Of a DNA stretch of 64,000 nt, positions 46,814-57,544 are shown in pieces. The stretch spans positions 28,647,340 through 28,711,339 of the forward strand of contig CM049322.1 in NCBI GenBank assembly GCA_026874595.1. Direction: 5' to 3'. The translations under genes and the position numbers were made by a program. Every line of letters starts with the position of its first letter. The first letter of the stretch is position 1. Source of the DNA: Sipunculus nudus (lineage: Eukaryota; Annelida; Sipuncula; Golfingiida; Sipunculidae). The notes beneath the pieces are model-generated. The model did no database searches, was not told where the DNA came from, and saw only the letters and a program-made list of their open reading frames with translations.

Positions 46814-49800
46814 GTAAGTAATATGTTTTTTTTTATACTACCGGTATATATGGGAGAACTGGGTAAACCGTCGCTGAGGGCTGCCAGCTGGGATAAGACA
46901 AGCTCACTGATGTAGACTAGTTAAAATAGGGTTGAACGCGGAACCAACTGCAACAGAAATGAAACCTACACCTTTTAAATGCTAAATAATGCAAATTATA
47001 TCCCTCGTGATATTAAACATACCCTGCTCCTTTTTCTCTATGATTTATCCTGTACTAGGGTTTCCTACCCATTCGTTATTCGTTATTTTGTACTTTACGA
47101 CCAGTTTTTTTTATTCATCCCAAATACGACAGATATAGTGCTTAAATATAATGAAGACTGACTGTACGAATGAAATATTAATAGATAACACAACAACAAA
47201 CTCTTGACTGGTGAACAGTTGCGTAGGCCATAGGAATAACATGCCTAATGATAATTTGTACACTGATCAGTAAAAGAAAAGACATAATTTGATTTCAAAG
47301 TTTACTAACCACATATTTTTTTAAAGAATCGTGTTTGTTGCTGTTCTAGAAAAAAACGATCATGTAATGTCTGGCTCTGTGAATCTCAGGAACACGGGAG
47401 GGCCTCAGGCAACCATTAAGTATATCGCGAACTGCTATACGTGCCTTGGTACATAACCGAAGATGCCGACAAATGGCGCTGTGAAAGCCCCTTGAAAAAA
47501 TTTAATTTTAAAAAGCTCTAGAACTATTGGAAAATAAGGGTGGACGGTTCAAGACCAATAATGTGCACACCTGAGGCGTGGCCACAGAGGAGTTCCGTGA
47601 CAAACATTCAACCACCGTCCATTTTTTTTTAAATTGACAATACTTTGTAATACAAACATTCAAGACAATACAAAATACATTTCTACCACTTATTACATAC
47701 ACAACGAAAACAAAACATATATTCACTACACAACACAAATACACAGCCAAAGAGAACACACATTTTCCTTAATCTTGATACATACTAACAAACAAATTCG
47801 CTACTTTTTTCACACTTTTGTATTGTATGATATGATTTTCCCAGAATTATATTTTTAACAGTGATGACAATAATTAAACAACAGTTTATCAACTATAGTA
47901 TCCCAAAGTGATAACCTTTCATTTATATTTCCATCTTTTACACCACATTAAACTTTTTTCTGGTAATTCAGGTATTTTTTTAATAAATATTATTTTTATA
48001 TTTCCAGATTTTCAAAATTACGGATAAACGGCCATAATTTCGGTTCTCCAGTTTTAATTACGGATAAACGACTTTACGGATAAGCGGTGTTCGGATGAAC
48101 GGCGCTCCACTGTATCTATATTCAATTTACTTATTTCCTGTGTTATATAAAAAAAATATTTCGCATGTTAAAGAACTTTATTTTCTTTCCTTCTATTTCT
48201 TTCTGGTATTCCAAGAATAACATTTTTTTCTGTTAATAAATCTTCTGATATTCTACATAAATCACTGACTGCCCTCCAAGATATTTTAACTACAGAACAA
48301 TGAAATAAGAAATGATCTATATTTTCCACAGCTGTATGGCAGTATCGGCAGTATGGATCACTACTTATACCACATTTATAAAGTTTTTCATTAAGTAAGT
48401 GATACCCATGTTATATTTTATATTTAAATTCAATTATCTTTCTGTTTTAACACAATTCAGAACCAAGATTATATAATATTTGCCAATCATTTTCCATTAT
48501 ACTATATTGTAGGTTATATTTTCTTTACAAACAAGTTTTCCAACATTAATCCGGCTCAACATATACTCATATATCTATTTTGAAACAATACATTCTCTCT
48601 TTTTCGCCCCTTCTTTGTATTACATATATATAAACCTGGCTGGTCTTCTGTATGCACCTCATCCTTATAACTACCTTTTTTACCTGGCTTATTTTTGTTC
48701 GATGTATCAGATAATCAACATTTTTTGCTCCTATATTCACCCAGTAGTTGAAATTCAATACTATCCCATTTTTATGATACATCTGTCCTGCATATTTTAG
48801 TCCATCTTCGAACAATGATTTACTGAAAATTGGTTTTCAATCAGCTGTTATATTTTTATTTTATCCACACAATTGGGCTAGGTAGGTGCTTTTGGTGGAT
48901 TCCTTTCCATGCTAACAATGCATATACATGTATATATAAATGTTTCTGGCAATTTAATTTTCAACGTATGAACTTCATATTTCCAAAACTTTGACAAAAT
49001 TAAAAAAAAAAAAACAATTTCAAATTTTTTTTTCTGATCTAATATTTATTATATCCACATAACATGTTGTGTCATAATATAACTGTTAATATCCAACTAA
49101 TTTATTCCACCTGCAGATATTGATTTTATTAGTAATTCCCTCTTAACTTTCCCCCTTCTCTTACCTTTGCATATAAACATCCAAATATCTGATTAAGTCT
49201 TTCTTTAACTTCTTTTGGCAATGTAAAGTTTAAAGTTAAATATGCAATTTAGAGAAACACAATTTTAACTATCATGATCCTACCGTAAAGACTTAAATTT
49301 CTATGTTTCCACATATTTGTAATTTCATATATGCTTTGAATCTTCGGTTCAAAATTACATTGGCAAAAATGAATAAATGATTAAAATTGTTGGACACAAA
49401 TGCACCCAAAACTTTAATATGTTCCTGCCATCTTAATCCTAACGGTTTAATGTTTCTGTCTTTTAATCTCCCTATCCACATTGCTTCTGTTTTATCTTTG
49501 TTAGTATTTAGACCTGAATATTTGGCAAATTGTTTTAACAAATCCAGTACAACTTTAACAGAGTTTATATTCTGAACAATAAAAGTTGTATCATCTGCAT
49601 ATAATACAAGTTTTAACTCTTTATCCTTTTTTATGTATACCATTAATTTTTGGATTACTCCGTACAGACATAGCTATCATTTCTAAACATAAGATGAAAA
49701 GGTATGGTGAGAGTGGATCTCCTGTCCTACTCCTCTTTCAATTTTCAACCACCGTCCGTTATTATATAGATGTGATATTCCCTTGGTGTGTGTCCAGGGC

Positions 49801-52800
49801 ATGGTCTGATTTATCGTTTAGGTCCAGAGGGCAACTTTCAGACAACTGGACAATTTGTTCTCACGATATTGCTAACTCCCTGGGCATGGGGGTATATATT
49901 ATTGTCGAGCCCTGCCCTGGTTAATATACGTAATGTCGTTATTATTCGTAAACTTTGCATCTAAGTCATTTTTAATAGACAGGAAATTAAGAGATCTGTC
50001 AAATGAGTGATCACCGATGGGGGTAAAGACCAAGCTTAATATGACATGTGCAGATATGTAAAAATCAATCGTTAATTAGCCAATTAAAATTACCAAATCA
50101 AATAATTTTACTCATGTGGGACTTTTTATATGTTATTCTCTAGAACTTATTGGTCATCATTCAACAAAAAATAATTTTTGTTGCAATTTGTTCAGGGTTT
50201 GACTTAAAAATCAAGTAAAATAATCAGAATAATTATAAACATTCGAGCAATCCATATCACGCATGGGCTGTTAACTGTTAAGCAGAATAACCAACATAAA
50301 TTAATAGGGGAAAACAGAACACCAAAATAAGTGGTCGGGTTCACAGTAACTGTAAAATATGACCATAGTTATGACGTCCGTGGGTAACTTCTATTAGCAT
50401 GCTCTGTCATACGTGATAAGTAGGCCGCAGAGCTATTTAAAAGTAACTCATATTGCTCAAGGGACGTCTGTGCACCCTGCCTGTGGACTACATTCGGTAC
50501 AGAACATTACTTTGTGACTGTCCTTGATATAAAGGTAAAGGTGGGGGTTTATAGTCTGATATCACGGACGATGTCCGTCTCACCCGACTTTACACTTTGT
50601 GGTCCTTGTCTTTATGATGTTGATTCTCTGTCTGTATCATAAGCTGTACTGTCAATGTAAAAGTATGCCTGTTATTAATTTTTGAATACTAGTATATTTT
50701 AAAACAATATGCTTTCACCTATATTATGTGTAGCATTTAACGCAGTTGGTCTAGATTTACATCATATTCGAAATTGTATATATAAAAAATCAAATTTAAC
50801 TTATTTTAATACAACCTCGGCTCCAATATGCCGGTATAATCGATTGGTACTAGCTCCAGTAGGTACAAACTTAAGTAAAGTGTTCCAGCATTTCATAGTG
50901 TTCCACATTTGCGATCCAGAACTGAATCACCAGTAAACCTTAGCATATATAGCATAACTAAACAGTGGTTGTGATCCTGCATTTTGTGTATTAAATAAGC
51001 TTTTATTTTTCCAAGAAAATTTATATTCGACACAAATGGTCTTGATTATATTACTATACTTATTATTATCAGAAGAATTTTAACTGTGTAAAAGATCTTG
51101 TGAGGACTCTTGTACTTTGCTATTATATGTTACAAGTGATGTGCTATTAACGGTCACATGCTGATATGTGTAGCATATCTGTAGCAAAATGATTCATTTA
51201 TCCTAAATCCTTACGGAATGTAACCTGTATATAAGATCCTAGGTACATTCTAGTCCATTCAAAATTAAAAAAAAAAGAGTTTACCTGTAGATATTTTTGC
51301 CTGTGGTCGCAATTGAATATACATTATATAGTTTGAGAAACAGGCAATTCCTTTTTCTCGGGAAATACACGGGATTTTTTCAAAAGGTAATTATTCCAGG
51401 CCTTTATAAAATCCTTTTTTTAAACAGTAAAAATTTCTATGACTTTATAAGAACCCTTTTATTTTCAACGGTTCAAACTCCAGGCCTTTATACCTTTTAT
51501 TTCTCACAGTAAAAGATTCAGGCCTTTATAAATTCTATTTTATTTCAACAATAAAAACTCAAGGCCTTCACAAATTTCCTTTAAACATCAACTGTTTGCA
51601 ATTTTGCTGCGTCGGGGAGACTTCATAATATGAGATTTCAAAAGTATCTGAAATTAATATTTAAATTTTCTTTTACAAACCGAAAACCAAAAGTCTGCAT
51701 TCCGATCAGGGTCAAGTACAACCACAAGGTATTCAAGAGCTGCAATGGCTTACAGTTTCTAAAAGCTGTGAATATTTTATATCCATTCTGATTAATAGAT
51801 ATGTACATCAAAGGCGCATCTACAGTCCCAATAAATTTATGTTTGTCAATGATACCCACACGTTTGTTACTAGATCTGCAGCAAGAGGCCTCCTGTCAGT
51901 GCCGAAACTGAGAAATGAGTTCTACAAAAATAGCTTTTCAAACCGAGGTTCTTCTGTTTCGAATTCATTACCTAAAGACATCAGGTCTTTACTATCATTA
52001 CCAACTTTCAAACGAAAGCTAAAAGCTTTCCCTTTAATGTCTTAAATTTGTATAATTAAAGAGAAACTTTGAATAACATTATCTTTTTACTGTTCAAATG
52101 ACCCCCCTTTTAAACCGCGATGTGCAGAGTATATTCTGATTATGCTGTGTTTTATTCTTTTAACATATCCTTTTAAGTCATCTGACACACATTTTTGACG
52201 TGATTGTATAATTCACTTACTTGTGATTTTTACTTTGTAACGGGTTTGTGCATAATGATATAGATGCCGTATAATTATTGTCTGATATGTAGGACATTGT
52301 ATATCACAGTTATGTTCTTGTATAATATGTGCGTTCACCAATATAAGTATATTGTATGTTTTATCATTTTATGTATATTTTATCTTATTGTAAAATAAAA
52401 GGCCCTCTGTAAGAAGAGTTTTTTTATAACTGAACTGGTTATCCTGTATAAATAGTTTGAATAAATAAAATAAATAAAAAAAAAAATAAATATTCCAAAA
52501 GCCCATGACGAAAAATACGTGGGTCTATATGGGTACCAGTGTGTTAAATATTAAGCTGAAACTACAAGCCTTGCAAACATGGAATGATTGCATCCATTTG
52601 TATATTTGTCTGCAGTCGTTATAAGAACTGGTCGGGCTATTTCTCCAAATACAATGTATAATAACAAGTATTTATGTTAAGAAAATGTGCATTCCTTTAA
52701 TTGTTTAAAATTGATTGAAATATATAAAAAATTGTACATGCATTTGTATCTGGCCTGAATGCACTTTCATGTCATGCTGACATAAATTGACCAGATTGAC

Positions 52801-55800
52801 TACTTTTGACAAATTCTATATATAAAATTTGATGCAATAGATTACATACAAAAGCTATGTTTTGTGCCAAATTAAGAAAAATAAGCAAATCTACCAAATC
52901 TTAACAATTCTGTGATAGGTAAGGTAGCAAACATGTGTATGAACGCAACAAAACAGATCAACGTTTTCTCTGTCACAGGCCACGGGGTCCACCACCAAAT
53001 GGAGTTCCGCCAGCCCCGCCAGCGCCACCTGTCCCGAAAGGCTACAAAGTCAAATATGACAAGAACGGCAAGAAGAAGCCGTACGCCTCAGCTGTCGTCA
53101 TGGGGCCCCTGCCGTTCCCCGTGGACCCGAACACCATGCCGGAGTGGATGAAGGACGCTAAGGTAGTTAATAGTTGTCTGTCTCCCCTCTAAACCTAGGC
53201 ACCCAACAGCTGTCAGTCTCCCCTCTAAACCTAGGCACCCAACAGCTGTCAGTCTCCCCTCTAAACCTAGGCACCCAACAGCTGTCAGTCACCCCTCTAA
53301 ACCTAGGCACCCAACAGCTGTCAGTCTCCCCTCTAAACCTAGGCACCCAACAGCTGTCAGTCTCCCCTCTAAACCTAGGCACCAAACAGCTGTCAGTCTC
53401 CCCTCTAAACCTAGGCACCCAACAGCTGTCAGTCTCCCCTCTAAACCTAGACCCCAAGAGCTGTCGATCTCCCCTCTAAACATAGACACCCAATATCTGT
53501 CGGTCTCCCCCGGAAAGCATATACACCCAACAGCTGTCGGTCTCCCTGCTAAACATAGACACCCAAGAGCTGTCGGTCCTCCAAGCTAACATAGACATAG
53601 AAAAATCTATGTTTCTCCGCTAGACAAGAAACCCAACAGTTGTCTGTCTCCCCACTAGCCTAGACACCCAACAACTGTTTGTCTCCTCGCTAAAGCTAGA
53701 CACCCAACAGTTCTGTCTCCCTTTTAAGCCTAGACAACCGACAGCTGTCGGCCTCCTCGCTAACATAGACACCCAACAGTTCTGTCTCCCTTTTAAGCCT
53801 AGACACCCGACAGCTGTCGGCCTCCTCGCTAACATAGACACCCAACAGTTCTGTCTCCCTTTTAAGCCTAGACACCCGACAGCTGTCGGCCTCCTCGCTA
53901 ACATAGACACCCAACAGTTCTGTCTCCCTTTTAAGCCTAGACACCCGACAGCTGTCGGACTCCTCGCTAACATAGACACCTAACAGTTCTGTCTCCCTTT
54001 TAAGCCTAGACAACCGACAGCTGTCGGCCTCCTCGCTAACATAGACACCCAACAGTTCTGTCTCGCTTTTAAGCCTAGACACCCGACAGCTGTCGGCCTC
54101 CTCGCTAACACGGACACCCAACAGTTCTGTCTCCCTTTTAAGCCTAGACACCCGACAGCTGTCGGACTCCTCGCTAACATAGAAATCAATCATTTGTCTC
54201 CCTTTTAAGCATAAACACCCAACAGCTGTCGGCCTCCTCGCTAACACAGACACCCAACAGTTCTGTCTCCCTTTTAAGCCTTGACAACCGACAGCTGTCG
54301 GCCTCCTCGCTAACATAGACACCCAACAGTTCTGTCTCCCTTTTAAGCCTAGACACCCGACAGCTGTCGGCCTCCTCGCTAACATAGACACTCAACAGTT
54401 CTGTCTCCCTTTTAAGACTAGACACCCGACAGCTGTCGGCCTCCTCGCTAACATAGACACCAAACAGTTCTGTCTCCTCTTTAAGCCTAGACACCCGACA
54501 GCTGTCGGCCTCTTCGCTAACATAAACACCCAACAGTTCTGTCTCCCTTTTAAGCCTAGACAACCGACAGCTGTCGGCCTCCTCGCCAACATAGACACCA
54601 AACAGTTCTGTCTCCTCTTTAAGCCTAGACACCCGACAGCTGTCGGCCTCCTCGCTAACACAGACACCCAACAGTATTGTCTCCCTTTTAAGCATAGACA
54701 ACCGACAGCTGTCGGCCTCCTCGCTAACATAGACACCAAACAGTTCTGTCTCCCTTTTAAGCCTAGACAACCGACAGCTGTCGGCCTCCTCGCTAACATA
54801 GACACCCAACAGTTCTGTCTCCCTTTTAAGCCTAGACACCCGACAGCTGTCGGCCTCCTCGCTAACATAGACACCCAACAGTTCTGTCTCGCTTTTAAGC
54901 CTAGACACTCGACAGCTGTCGGCCTCCTCGCTAACGTAGACACCGAACAGTTCTGTCTCCCTTTTGAGCCTAGATAACCGACAGCTGTCGGCCTCCTCGC
55001 TAACATAGACACCCAACGGTTCTGTCTCGCTTTTAAGCCTAGACACCCAACAGCTGTCGGCCTCCTCGCTAACATAGACACCCAACAGTTCTGTCTCCCT
55101 TTTAAGCCTAGACAACCGACAGCTGTCGGCCTCCTCGCTAACATAGACACCCAACAGTTCTGTCTCCCTTTTAAGCCTAGACACCCGACAGCTGTCGGCC
55201 TCCTCGCTAACATAGACACCCAACAGTTCTGTCTCGCTTTTAAGCCTAGAAACTCGACAGCTGTCGGCCTCCTCGCTAACGTAGACACCGAACAGTTCTG
55301 TCTCCCTTTTGAGCCTAGATAACCGACAGCTGTCGGCCTCCTCGCTAACATAGACACCCAACAGTTCTGTCTCGCTTTTAAGCCTAGACACCCAACAGCT
55401 GTCGGCCTCCTCGCTAACATAGACACCCAACAGTTCTGTCTCCCTTTTAAGCCTAGACAACCGACAGCTGTCGGTCTCCTTGCTAACATAGACACCCAAC
55501 AGTTCTGTCTCGCTTTTAAGACTAGACACCCAGTTAGCTCTCGGCCTCCTCGCTAACATAGACACCCAGACAAGAGCTTTCGGTCTCCCCCGCTAACATA
55601 GACACCCAACAGCTCTGTCTTCCTGCTAACCTAGACATAGAAAAACTGTCTGTCTCCCTGCTAACCTAGACACCGAACAGCTGTTTGTCTGCCCGCTTAA
55701 GCTAGACATCCAACAGCTGTCTGTCTCCCCGCTAACCCGGACACCCAACAGCTGCCTGTCTCCCCGCTTACTTAGACACCTGTTTTCCTGCTGGCCTATA

Positions 55801-56931
55801 CACCCAGCAGCTGTCTATCTCCCGTTTAACCTAGGCATTCAACAACTGTCTGTTTTCCCCTTAACCTTGACACTGAACAGCTGTCTCCCGGCAAAAAACT
55901 GTATACTTAACAATCATATGTCTCTGCGTAAAACCTTGACACCCAACAACTGTCTCTCCGCCAAACTAGATACCCAACAGCTGCCTGTCTCCCTTCGAAA
56001 CTGAGATACTCAAAAACTGTCTCCCTGGCTCAACCTTTATATTGAACAACTGTTCCCTCGTTAGGCTTTAACAGCTGCACTAAAGCAAAATAATCAACGG
56101 CCGTCTGTCGATCCCCGGTGTGGCTATGAGAGTGGGTTGTAGTGGCCCGTCCAAGGCCGGTGGTTTTCTCCGGGTCCTCCGGTTTCCTCCACCCTTAACG
56201 ACTACCGAGCGCCAACATCCGAGCCATGGAGAGTGTCCCGTATTATTTATTAAAACTAGTTGTACAATCCATGTTAAATAAATAAAGTTCATATTTAATG
56301 TCAGAGAAACGCTCGTGCATGGTATGTATATATATTACTTTTTCTAATAATAAACTGTTCAACAAAGTGTTACAATCTATAACATCCAGTGTGTACTTCA
56401 TTTAAGACTATCCTAATTTGATGTTATTAAATTTTTCAGGGTCTGTTTACAACTGAGCAGCCGGACGCAGGAAACGGTGTTGGAGAGTCGCAGGAGGTCA
56501 CGTGGAAATTCCATGACGATTCTGATGACGAGGAGCCAAACTGGCGGGAACGGAGGGAAGGCGGACCAAACGACAGCATGCCCGGTTACGGCGGAGATGA
56601 CAGGATGAGAGCTGCTTACTATCAGAGAGAGCGCATGCGCGACTTTGAAGATGACCGGATGCATGATCATGAGAGAGAGCGCATGCGCAACTTGGATAAT
56701 TTAGATCGTGGCAACGGTTATAATGACGTAAACGCTAACGGTGGAGGAATGTACCGACCCAGGGACGACTATGACCGACGTCAACCTGGCGTCACGAGAG
56801 AGGGCGGGAACAGACTAAACAGACAAAATGAGCAAAATATGCAACGACCGGACTGGATTGAGCGCGAATACCTGAATTTACAGGCTAGAAAAGAGGGACG
56901 CGGGGGAGCTAACGAGGAATACTTCTACTAA
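46764..56931 (+). CDS. Gene D (whole span): 241-residue proline-rich, charged protein of unknown function
   Basis: Exons 46763-46813, 52979-53162 and 56440-56931 join with matching phases (2, then 0) and no internal stop. Residues 1-17 are basic; 18-36 are Pro-rich (PRGPPPNGVPPAPPAPPVP); 37-78 contain KVKYDKNGKKKPYASAVV and a MPEWMKDAK end. Residues 79-111 lead to an acidic patch (DDSDDEE). The rest is Arg/Asp/Asn-rich with a repeated RERMR motif and a terminal EEYFY. There is no signal peptide, membrane helix or recognised enzyme domain. Disordered, proline-rich and mixed-charge composition would suit an intracellular adaptor or RNA-associated protein, but this is only a guess. Introns of 6.2 and 3.3 kb, plus a probable 5.1-kb 5' UTR intron, are packed with repeats. 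Confidence 0.78.
47621..49743 (-). mobile_element. 5'-truncated L1/Tx1-type LINE with 14-bp target duplication
   Basis: The minus-strand insertion is bounded by identical ttcaaccaccgtcc copies at 47607-47620 and 49744-49757. A T run next to the left copy is the poly(A) tail in the element's sense. On the minus strand near 49743-49640 is the frame-broken polymerase block QGDPLSPYLF. Codons 49643-49293 follow with LYADDTTFIVQN and FAKYSGLNTNKDKTEAMWIG. Near 48370-48190 is a zinc-finger-like C-terminal block (YCRYCHTAVENIDHFLFHC), the zf-RVT type. YADD is intact, but the 5' half is missing and frames are broken. It lies in gene D's intron, antisense. Confidence 0.9.
48010..48115 (-). mobile_element. 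Pogo/Tigger-like terminal repeat remnant inside the LINE
   Basis: Read on the minus strand the segment starts CAGTGGAGCGCCGTTCATCC and continues with repeated TTATCCGTAA motifs, like pogo/Tigger inverted-repeat ends. No partner end was found within the LINE, so it is a solo end or a short internally deleted remnant. Its position inside the LINE implies later insertion. Confidence 0.45.
49760..51635. other. Gene D intron, no exon supported
   Basis: A donor-like ATAAAGGTAAAG at about 50529 follows a locally GC-richer stretch and could mark an alternative 5' exon, but nothing corroborates it. Around 51250-51600 the phrase aggcctttataaa recurs several times with irregular spacing. Confidence 0.35.
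51640..52490 (+). mobile_element. LINE 3' end fragment in gene D intron
   Basis: Codons 51839-52045 encode the closing block of a non-LTR retrotransposon: FVNDTHTFVTRSAARGLLSV, then FYKNSFSNRGSSVSNSLPKD and TFKRKLKAF. Upstream, decayed sequence around 51720-51800 matches the usual CKLLH-type region only loosely. The segment ends in an (AATA)n/(AAAT)n tail near 52460-52490. It is a dead, 5'-truncated copy. Confidence 0.8.
52979..53162 (+). CDS. Gene D: second coding exon
   Basis: Acceptor ttctctgtcacag, donor AAGGTAGTTA. The first base completes Trp17; 61 codons follow, ending on a codon boundary. It is GC-rich relative to its flanks. It encodes a Pro-rich run, then a Lys/Tyr-rich segment (KGYKVKYDKNGKKKPYASAV), then MGPLPFPVDPNTMPEWMKDA. 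The 36-bp minisatellite begins within ~15 bp of the donor. Confidence 0.85.
53175..53455. repeat. 36-bp minisatellite (first block)
   Basis: About eight near-identical 36-bp units containing cagctgtcagtctcccctct and aaacctaggcacccaa, starting next to the gene D exon 2 donor. Each unit carries the E-box CAGCTG and the palindrome CCTAGG. The 3n unit length leaves frames open on both strands. Confidence 0.95.
53640..55570. repeat. 69-bp minisatellite with a 14-bp palindrome in most units
   Basis: About 26 units of 69 bp, each a dimer of two diverged ~33/36-bp half-units related to the preceding 36-bp block. Half 1 contains acagttctgtctccctttta; half 2 contains gctgtcggcctcctcgctaa. Most units include the perfect palindrome CCGACAGCTGTCGG with a CAGCTG E-box core. 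Higher-order duplication is visible: the variant ctaacgtagacaccgaacag occurs at about 54931 and 55276, exactly 345 bp (five units) apart. The whole array lies in gene D's second intron. Minus-strand frames of 459, 367 and 231 codons arise because 69 is divisible by three. Confidence 0.95.
55571..56070. repeat. Degenerate right flank of the minisatellite
   Basis: Irregular, diverged ~35-45-bp units (acacccaacagctgtctgtctcc type) fade out towards 56070. This is the typical pattern of older copies at an array edge. Confidence 0.8.
56085..56300. repeat. Dispersed repeat with ctccgggtcctccggtttcc core
   Basis: A core ggttttctccgggtcctccgg followed by tttcctccaccc occurs here. It is a motif widely dispersed in animal genomes as part of retroelement 3' regions. 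A short AATAAATAAA tail follows at about 56277-56286. Probably a short LINE or SINE 3' end; family assignment is an inference. Confidence 0.5.
56440..56931 (+). CDS. Gene D: terminal coding exon
   Basis: Acceptor ttaaatttttcag, in phase with exon 2, then 163 codons to TAA at 56929-56931. It opens GLFTTEQPDAGNGVGESQEV, then an acidic DDSDDEE patch. A repeated RERMR(D/N) element follows, coded by two near-identical gagagagcgcatgcgc tracts. The end is Arg/Asn/Asp-rich, finishing in NEEYFY. Coding is supported by the phase match, length, and composition unlike the flanks. An ATTAAA at about 57925 is a weak polyadenylation candidate. Confidence 0.85.
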   Translation, partial: GLFTTEQPDAGNGVGESQEVTWKFHDDSDDEEPNWRERREGGPNDSMPGYGGDDRMRAAYYQRERMRDFEDDRMHDHERERMRNLDNLDRGNGYNDVNANGGGMYRPRDDYDRRQPGVTREGGNRLNRQNEQNMQRPDWIEREYLNLQARKEGRGGANEEYFY

Positions 56932-57454
56932 GACATTAGATCAAAACAGCACAAAACATCTCCGGGTTTGTCCAAGGGCCATACGCATGAATGTACATAC
57001 CGACCTGGCCAATCTCTCCCTGTATTCCTCTGATAGTAAACGGCTCTGCTTCATATTCTAATGCCAGGTAAATTACTTGTTCCTCAGCCTGTAGATATGT
57101 TATATGGTTTCATGCGTGACGGACTGTAAGGACCAATGTGTCACTCGGACATTAATAATAATACATTACTGTATGACGTTTTTGTTTTCATTCTTTGGGC
57201 GTCGAGTGACCGAGTCTGTGTTCATGATGGTTATGCCCCAGTTACAGCTACACCAGGTCATGCATATTTCAATACTTCTTCAATTTCAAACTTTATTTCA
57301 ATTTCTTCTGTTACGTTCTTTCGTACGTAATAAGCTTCAAAGCAACTCACGACTGATGTTTCCTGTTGTGACGATTCCATATAAATTGATCGTTCCGATC
57401 CTCATATTGTGCCATATTTCACCCACAATGCCATGTTATCTTATTACGATTTAA

Positions 57455-57542
57455 GTACTTAAGTACGTTTTATGTAATTATTACGTTTAGTGTAATTATT
57501 ACGTTTAGTGTAATTATTACGTTTAATGTAATTATTACGTTT
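57455..57542. repeat. ~20-bp tandem repeat, about four copies
   Basis: Unit acgtttagtgtaattatt with minor variation, downstream of gene D. Confidence 0.9.
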
Positions 57543-57544
57543 TC

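Noticed and set aside
54186-55565. 459-codon minus-strand ORF as a repeat-protein gene
   Set aside because: A second long frame (367 codons) overlaps in another phase, no splice or promoter signals were seen, and the 69-bp (3n) unit explains the openness. Kept only as a low-interest finding.
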